Of a stretch of 28,049 nt of DNA, positions 23,828-28,049 are shown piece by piece (the stretch's first letter is position 1; the number at the start of each line of letters is the position of its first letter). Below the pieces are notes generated by a model. The model was not told the origin of the DNA. It made no database searches and worked only from the letters and a program-made list of their open reading frames with translations. The translations under genes were made by a program, and so were the position numbers. Source of the stretch: Collinsella sp. (GTDB lineage Bacteria; Actinomycetota; Coriobacteriia; Coriobacteriales; Coriobacteriaceae); assembly GCA_018382295.1 (NCBI GenBank), contig JAGZQF010000020.1:1-28049 (forward strand). The letters run 5' to 3'.

Positions 23828-23870
23828 GTAGATTTTCGGGACATGCCCGGAAATCTACCCTTTTGTTTTG
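23828..23870 (+). terminator. Terminator of the HdeD-YaiI operon (palindrome D1)
   Basis: GGTAGATTTTCGGG (23828-23841) pairs with CCCGGAAATCTACC (23847-23860), 14 bp with one G-U, loop ACATG, then CTTTTGTTTT. Its arms carry the GTAGA motif seen in the element at 12708. Confidence 0.88.
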
Positions 23871-23898
23871 GCAGCGGAAATGCCCTGGTCACAGGGGT

Positions 23899-23928
23899 AG
23901 ATCGTAAGACATGTCCCAATAATCTACT
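23899..23928. repeat. Palindrome D2, diverged relative of D1
   Basis: GTAGATCGTAAGACATGTCCC-type sequence closes with AATCTAC. The outer GTAGAT/ATCTAC arms and the ACATG centre resemble D1 about 30 nt away, but the inner stem is broken. It overlaps the end of the minus-strand metal exporter gene, whose stop codon is at 23928. Confidence 0.45.
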
Positions 23929-25010
23929 TAAAGGCCAACGGCGGAGAGGATGAGGCCCCAGCCGGCACCGATGACGTACATCATGATCAGGAACAGGACG
24001 TTTTCGCGGGCGCTGCGGTTGGTGCGGAACAGCACCAGGTAGCCCACACCGGCAGAGATGAGCGTGCCGGCGAGCATCGGCGCCAGCTGTAGCGCGCCCT
24101 CCAGGTACAGTTGTGTGATGACGACGCTGGCCGAGCAGTTGGGGATCAGGCCGACAAGCGCCGAACCCAGGACGGCGAGCGTCTCGTTGCCACGCAGGAA
24201 CTGCTCGATCGCGGACTCGCCGAAGGTCTCGAGCACGGCGACCAGAATCAGCGTCACCAGAAAAATGAATACCGATACCTGCACGGTATGCGAGATCGCG
24301 CTGCGGATGATCGACACGATGGGCGCGCCCTCGTGGGAGTGGCTGTGGTCGTGGTGGCGCTCGTGCTCGTCCGCGTGACCATGATCGTGGCTGTGGTCGT
24401 GCCCGTGCTCGTCCTCATCCTCGTCACAGCCGCAATGATCGCGTTCGCACAGCTCGTGGATGTGATCAGCACTTACTCCCGCCTCGGCCACTTCATCAAT
24501 GATGTCGCCCCCGGTATGGTCGTCGTGCGCGCAGTTCACATGAGCCGGATTGGCAGCGGTCCCCAGCACGGTACGGCGAATCGCCGCATGCGCGCGGGCA
24601 TTACGACGAAGGCCGCGGATAGCCGCATCCACGATAAAGCCCGTGACCAGCGCGATCAGCGCCTTCGAGGCGAGCAACATCGCCATGGTCTGCACGGGTA
24701 CCTGCTCGGCGAGCAACAGCGGCAGCATCTCGTCGGAGGTCGAGAGAAACACCGCCACCAAGGTGCCCAGCGTCACGACGCGACCGGCGTACAGTGTGGC
24801 CGCCATTGCCGAAAAGCCGCACTGCGGCACCATGCCCAGCAACGAGCCAACCACGGGACCCGCGGCGCCGGCGCGCTTGATGGCCCCGTTAACGCGGTCG
24901 CCCGCGACGTGCTCCAAGGTCTCGAGGGCCAGATACGTCACCAACAAAAACGGCACCAGCGAGAGCGTGTCCTTGCCGGCGTCGAGCAGAATATCAATCA
25001 GCAAATCCAT
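23928..25010 (-). CDS. Putative heavy-metal (manganese) exporter, ArsP_2-like 10-TM protein
   Basis: A 360-residue membrane protein matching the 10-TM heavy-metal exporter family often named putative manganese transporter (Pfam ArsP_2). It has two related halves: VPQCGFS (61-67) in the first and IPNCSAS in the second, each followed by a glycine-rich helix. Between them lies a cytosolic His/Asp/Glu-rich loop (about 184-227, with repeated HxH and DH), a likely metal sensor or reservoir. The exported metal is not shown; Mn, Zn or Cu are possible. ATG 25010 has only a weak ribosome site (AAAGG at a long spacing). The promoter overlaps an operator-like repeat, fitting metal-controlled expression. 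Confidence 0.82.
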   Translation of the reverse strand: MDLLIDILLDAGKDTLSLVPFLLVTYLALETLEHVAGDRVNGAIKRAGAAGPVVGSLLGMVPQCGFSAMAATLYAGRVVTLGTLVAVFLSTSDEMLPLLLAEQVPVQTMAMLLASKALIALVTGFIVDAAIRGLRRNARAHAAIRRTVLGTAANPAHVNCAHDDHTGGDIIDEVAEAGVSADHIHELCERDHCGCDEDEDEHGHDHSHDHGHADEHERHHDHSHSHEGAPIVSIIRSAISHTVQVSVFIFLVTLILVAVLETFGESAIEQFLRGNETLAVLGSALVGLIPNCSASVVITQLYLEGALQLAPMLAGTLISAGVGYLVLFRTNRSARENVLFLIMMYVIGAGWGLILSAVGL

Positions 25011-25059
25011 GACGGATGGAACCTTTCGTGTCTTTCGGCAGCATTGTAAAAGTCCTAGC

Positions 25060-25085
25060 GGTCAACTAGGGTATTGTAGTTGTCC
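25060..25085. promoter_or_regulatory. Operator-like repeat over the metal-exporter promoter
   Basis: GGTCAACTA (25060-25068) and TAGTTGTCC (25077-25085) are 9-nt arms with one mismatch and an 8-nt spacer. On the minus strand a promoter TTGGCA-16 nt-TACAAT overlaps it: the TACAAT -10 lies inside the repeat. A dimeric repressor here would block exporter transcription. A second, similar pair (TAGTTG 25101-25106 and AAACTA 25115-25120) has the same 8-nt spacing and faces the exonuclease gene. CCTAG/CTAGG half-sites also flank it. Confidence 0.5.
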
Positions 25086-25181
25086 TAGGCGCGATGCCAA
25101 TAGTTGCCCATGGTAAACTATCATCTCGCCATAACTCAATGCCACCGAGCCGCGCGACGCGGCCCGTCCAAGGAGCAGTCT

Positions 25182-26150
25182 ATGAACGTTTCACAAGCAC
25201 TCGAATACGAGCGTCAGCCGTTTATCCCCATGTTTATCTATGGCGATCACGGCGCCATGGAGTCCGAGCGCCAGAAGGGCGAAGAGGCCCTCAAGGTGCT
25301 CGAGACCGAGTACTTTACCGCCGAGGGCGACCCCGGCTTCGACTTTGCCACCGTGCGCGACCTGGCCGACCGCAACCGCGACCTGTGTGACCAGATTGGC
25401 GAGGCACGCCTGCGCAACGTGACGCCCGCGACGCTTTCGCGCGGCCTGTCCGATGCCGACACCTGCGCCGCCATCGGCAAGATGCAAAAGCGCACTGCCG
25501 CGTCCGTCATGCGCGAGATCCGCGGCGACCGCGACGCGCTCGGCGTCGCCTACGCTCGCAAGCCCATCCAAGGCACGGTGCTGGGCATCGACATCGAAAC
25601 CACCGGTCGCGCGCCCGAGCGCGGCTACATCATCAACGTGGGCTGGGAAATCATGGAGCTCACCAGCGACGCCGTGCCGCATGACGCCGAAGCACACTAC
25701 TGCGGCCTGCCCGACATCTATCGCGGCGAGGACGTGCCGCTGTCGAATATCCACCACATCACTTGGGACGACATCGACGGCAAAACGCCCTTCCGTGAGA
25801 ACAAGGGACTGCAGAAGCAGCTGCTCAAGCTTATGAAGAAGTACCCGTACATGGCGCATAACGCCGCGTTCGAGGACAGCTGGTTCAAGATTCACCTGGA
25901 CGGTTACGCCGAGGCGCGTCGTGCCGGCAAGATTATCGTCATCGACTCGCGCCAGATCTGCCGCAGCCTGGATGCCGACGTCCGCTCGCTCCCCCGCGAA
26001 TCCGCCCCCGCCGCGCTCGAGAACTGGGCGCGCCGCCGTGGAACCCTCGCCGCCGACGCCAACGAGCAGCATCTGGGCCTGGACGACACCGACCTCATGC
26101 TCCGCACCGTCCAAGCCGAGTTCAACCTCAAGAACCTATTTGCCAAGTAG
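25182..26150 (+). CDS. DEDDh-type 3'-5' exonuclease domain protein
   Basis: A 322-residue protein with a DnaQ/RNase T-fold exonuclease domain in its second half. Motif I is GIDIETTG (D137, E139), motif II is HNAAFEDSWF (D232) and motif III is H297xxxxD302 in HLGLDDTD. All four acidic/His residues are present, so it should be active with two metal ions on single-stranded DNA or RNA ends. The first 130 residues are acidic, mostly helical and not recognised; they may be an adaptor. ATG 25182 follows AAGGAG; an ATG at 25104 would add 26 unlikely residues. The substrate is unknown. Confidence 0.87.
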   Translation: MNVSQALEYERQPFIPMFIYGDHGAMESERQKGEEALKVLETEYFTAEGDPGFDFATVRDLADRNRDLCDQIGEARLRNVTPATLSRGLSDADTCAAIGKMQKRTAASVMREIRGDRDALGVAYARKPIQGTVLGIDIETTGRAPERGYIINVGWEIMELTSDAVPHDAEAHYCGLPDIYRGEDVPLSNIHHITWDDIDGKTPFRENKGLQKQLLKLMKKYPYMAHNAAFEDSWFKIHLDGYAEARRAGKIIVIDSRQICRSLDADVRSLPRESAPAALENWARRRGTLAADANEQHLGLDDTDLMLRTVQAEFNLKNLFAK

Positions 26151-26183
26151 AAACGTCTACGACAAACACGGCGTAGATCACGA

Positions 26184-26220
26184 GCGGCCTCGCAGCGGGA
26201 ACCCCCCGCAGCGAGGCCGC
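26184..26220. terminator. Hairpin after the exonuclease gene
   Basis: GCGGCCTCGC (26184-26193) pairs with GCGAGGCCGC (26211-26220), 10 bp, with further pairing inside. It lies 33 nt past the stop codon. There is no T-run, so it is a weak or Rho-assisted terminator. Confidence 0.55.
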
Positions 26221-26501
26221 CCTACGTTCCACAAATAAATCTGCCATCACAAATTCTGAACCCTCATTTTGAACGATTTCGGCCAATTCCCGACACGTAA
26301 TTCGTTATCGGATGGTGATGCATCACTATCAAATGTGCGGCAGTTGAGTAGTTATATGCTATAGCTAAGCTGCGAAAACTTTTATTTAGGGCATACCAAC
26401 TCATAATTGCGTCAAGTTTTTGGACAGCATTTGGTTAGACCTCTAAAACGACTTTTTCACTCAGCGCCATCAACACGGCATTAGCTGACACGATATATAC
26501 C
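26221..26501. other. AT-rich upstream region of the nuclease-like gene
   Basis: About 280 nt of clearly lower GC than the rest, without a supported gene. Several promoter-like sequences are present (TTGAGT at about 26345, TATGCT/TATAGC just after). The base before ATG 26502 is preceded by GATATATACC with no ribosome site, so the mRNA may start at or near the start codon. The composition suggests a recently acquired segment. Confidence 0.5.
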
Positions 26502-27692
26502 ATGAGTATCGTATTGTCACATACCACTGCAAAAGCGGTCTACCAGGCCGCGCATTCGGTGTCTGCGAAAGGCATCGAGTCCTGTAACCCTGCCGCGATT
26601 TACGGATCATGTCCCACCGGAACGCTCCTTGACGCAGCCGCAGAATGGCTCACCAAACATGATGTTTCCCTCGACACAAATGATTCCCTCGAGGTGATGG
26701 TGTTTGATCGCAGGAATGCGCGCTATGCAATGAACTGTCAATGCCACGTTTCTTCAAAACGATTCTCGAACTCACGCTTTATAGAGCTCAAAGATGGCAT
26801 CTTCATTGTTGGCGTTGAGCTTTGCGCACTTCAGGCCGCCACCTATCTTTCTTTTCGCGAACTAGTGGAGTACTACTTTGAACTGTGCGGCGCTTATTCC
26901 CTTGGAACCGACTCTTCCACCTCCTATACCGAGCGTTTCGCGCTCACCTCGACCGAGAGGTTAAAGCAGTTCTTTAATTCCATTACCAGATGCGACGGTC
27001 TGGCCCTTGCCCGAAAGGCGATCCAATGTGTGCGCGACGGATGCCGGTCTCCTATGGAAACAGCCTTTGTCATGATGTTAACGCTGCCCAAAAGCGAAGG
27101 AGGGCTTGGTATTAAGGGAATTGAGACCGATTACGAGGTGCAGGTCACCACTGCCGCAAAGAATCTCACGAGACGCAAAAAGTTCTTTATGGATGCGTAT
27201 CTAAAGAAATCTCGCACAGACATTGAATACAACGGTTTTTATCATGACGCGGAAGAAGACCGCGCCATCGATGAGGAGCGCAAGAATGCACTTGCGTCCA
27301 TGGGGTACGGAATCATCACCGTCAGCCGTTATTCATTTATGCATGCCAGCTCTTTTGTTAGGGTCATGGAAGCAATCCAGCGGAAAGAGGGCGTACGCCC
27401 CTCGCGTCTGCCAAAAGACTTTCAAATCATGCAAGAGGACCTGAGACAGTTTGTGCTCAGAAGGTTTATAGAAGAGAAAAAGCGAATTCAGAAGCAGCTT
27501 CGCCAGGATTCCGAAGAGCGTCAACGAATCGACCTCGAAAAAGCAACACTCGAAGGCATCACGCTGGATGACCCGACAATTAATGAAGTTGCAGCAATCG
27601 ATGACATGCAGACTGTCGAATCCGACAGCCCATCATTTGCCCAAACAAGCAGTCTCACGCCCGAGGGCAAGGTCTTCGGTGCCGGAAACTAG
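26502..27692 (+). CDS. Orphan protein with DUF559/Vsr-like PD-(D/E)xK nuclease domain
   Basis: A 396-residue protein, not firmly recognised. The second half resembles DUF559/Vsr-type nucleases: SPMETAF (E187), then MDAYLKK (D231), IEYNGFYHD (E242, N244, H248), a D..R...L segment (about 253-265) and MGYGIITVSR. The core would be D231 and E242; the residue that is Asp in most relatives is N244 here. The first 200 residues resemble the AbiEi-like front part of many actinobacterial DUF559 proteins, but no helix-turn-helix is evident. A charged coiled-coil-like stretch (about 300-345) and a loose tail follow. GC is below that of its neighbours, and there is no ribosome site before ATG 26502. A role in defence or mobile DNA is possible but unproven. 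Confidence 0.6.
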   Translation: MSIVLSHTTAKAVYQAAHSVSAKGIESCNPAAIYGSCPTGTLLDAAAEWLTKHDVSLDTNDSLEVMVFDRRNARYAMNCQCHVSSKRFSNSRFIELKDGIFIVGVELCALQAATYLSFRELVEYYFELCGAYSLGTDSSTSYTERFALTSTERLKQFFNSITRCDGLALARKAIQCVRDGCRSPMETAFVMMLTLPKSEGGLGIKGIETDYEVQVTTAAKNLTRRKKFFMDAYLKKSRTDIEYNGFYHDAEEDRAIDEERKNALASMGYGIITVSRYSFMHASSFVRVMEAIQRKEGVRPSRLPKDFQIMQEDLRQFVLRRFIEEKKRIQKQLRQDSEERQRIDLEKATLEGITLDDPTINEVAAIDDMQTVESDSPSFAQTSSLTPEGKVFGAGN

Positions 27693-27974
27693 GCCGGCTA
27701 ACAAGGTGGGTACCCTAACGATGTGCAAAATTGCGAGTATTCAGCAAGGTCGGGTGTCTATCACCCTCGAGTGGATCCAAATGTGAAGCGAAATCACTCT
27801 TGCGTGAGAGCGTTAGGCAACATTTGAGGAAGAACTCATCGGATTAACACCCTAAGATAACTCTTGAACTGCATTATATGACCTGCAATAAATTAGCGGA
27901 CCCCCTATAGTTGCAGAATACTCCATTTTTTGCACGGCACGAGGGTACCCAGGTAGCGCGCAGAGATGTGGTGT
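27693..27974. other. Unassigned AT-rich interval
   Basis: About 280 nt between convergent genes with no gene that I can support. Two short frames exist (21 codons at 27721, plus; 24 codons ending at 27852, minus, starting at 27926), both without a ribosome site. GGGTG/CACCC near 27755 forms a small hairpin. The interval is lower in GC than the left part of the window. Confidence 0.4.
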
Positions 27975-28000
27975 AAGAGGCGGGGCATGCCCCGCCTCTT
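27975..28000. terminator. 26-bp perfect palindrome, likely terminator
   Basis: AAGAGGCGGGG-CATG-CCCCGCCTCTT, 11 bp with a CATG centre. On the plus strand it is followed by a pyrimidine-rich CTCTTTCTT; on the minus strand it lies 28 nt past the stop of the gene entering from the right. It can serve both directions. Confidence 0.7.
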
Positions 28001-28028
28001 CTCTTTCTTGAAAGGGAGGGGACACCGC

Positions 28029-28049
28029 CTAGAATTCGTCGTTGGAGTA
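28029..28049 (-). CDS. Last codons of a gene entering from the right
   Basis: The minus strand reads TAC TCC AAC GAC GAA TTC TAG, that is YSNDEF and a stop. A strong palindrome lies just downstream, as expected for a gene end. Too little is visible to name the product. Confidence 0.45.
   Translation of the reverse strand, partial: YSNDEF

Noticed and set aside
27721..27786. 21-codon plus-strand frame MCKIASIQQG...
   Set aside because: No ribosome site at a useful distance and no sign of coding bias.
27852..27926. 24-codon minus-strand frame MEYSATIGGP...
   Set aside because: No ribosome site; it might be part of a dispersed repeat, but that cannot be shown from this window.

Overview
This is a high-GC chromosomal segment packed with core-metabolism genes on both strands. 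The gene set suggests an anaerobic actinobacterium of the class Coriobacteriia, most likely Collinsella or a close relative. It includes an ATP-type PEP carboxykinase, a lactate permease, a PflX-type radical SAM protein, a serine operon with a DUF1015 relative nearby, and a DtxR/IdeR-type iron box. The genus call is inference from gene content, codon use and intergenic repeat style; no rRNA gene is present to fix it. No tRNA, rRNA, CRISPR array, transposase or phage gene was found.

Layout. 1-4.1 kb: a PflX-like radical SAM gene (-), a probable 6S RNA (+), a WecA/TagO-type polyprenyl-phosphate sugar-1-phosphate transferase (+) and trpS (+). 4.1-7.3 kb: minus-strand genes for a single-domain MGMT-like protein, a DegV lipid-binding protein, a MarR regulator and a stand-alone B3/B4 tRNA-synthetase-type protein, separated by copies of one hairpin repeat. 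7.3-10.9 kb: pckA and an LctP lactate permease (-), with three different palindromes between them. 11-15.7 kb: a polysaccharide flippase (+), a 123-bp inverted-repeat element, a metallophosphoesterase (-) and a CPA1 antiporter with two RCK_C domains (+). 15.9-20.5 kb: serC and serA, then an M20 peptidase followed by a shortened DUF1015 protein. 20.5-22.5 kb (-): a nitroreductase followed by two tandem histidine phosphatases, with an iron box upstream. 22.7-26.2 kb: HdeD-like membrane protein and YaiI-like protein (+), a His-rich heavy-metal/manganese exporter (-) and a DEDDh exonuclease (+). 26.2-28 kb: an AT-richer stretch with one orphan gene that looks like a DUF559/Vsr-type PD-(D/E)xK nuclease with an AbiEi-like front half, then the last codons of a minus-strand gene.

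How it fits together. LctP and PckA suit lactate uptake and gluconeogenesis from C3 acids. SerA and SerC take 3-phosphoglycerate to phosphoserine. WecA and the flippase belong to cell-surface polysaccharide assembly, though they are not adjacent. The most notable non-coding content is a set of palindromic elements: five near-identical hairpins sit 12-30 nt downstream of minus-strand stop codons, and several other palindromes carry a similar GGGAC core. I did not find a multi-gene defence or biosynthetic system here. The best leads are the repeat family, the iron box, the operator over the metal-exporter promoter, the eroded DUF1015 protein and the orphan nuclease-like gene.
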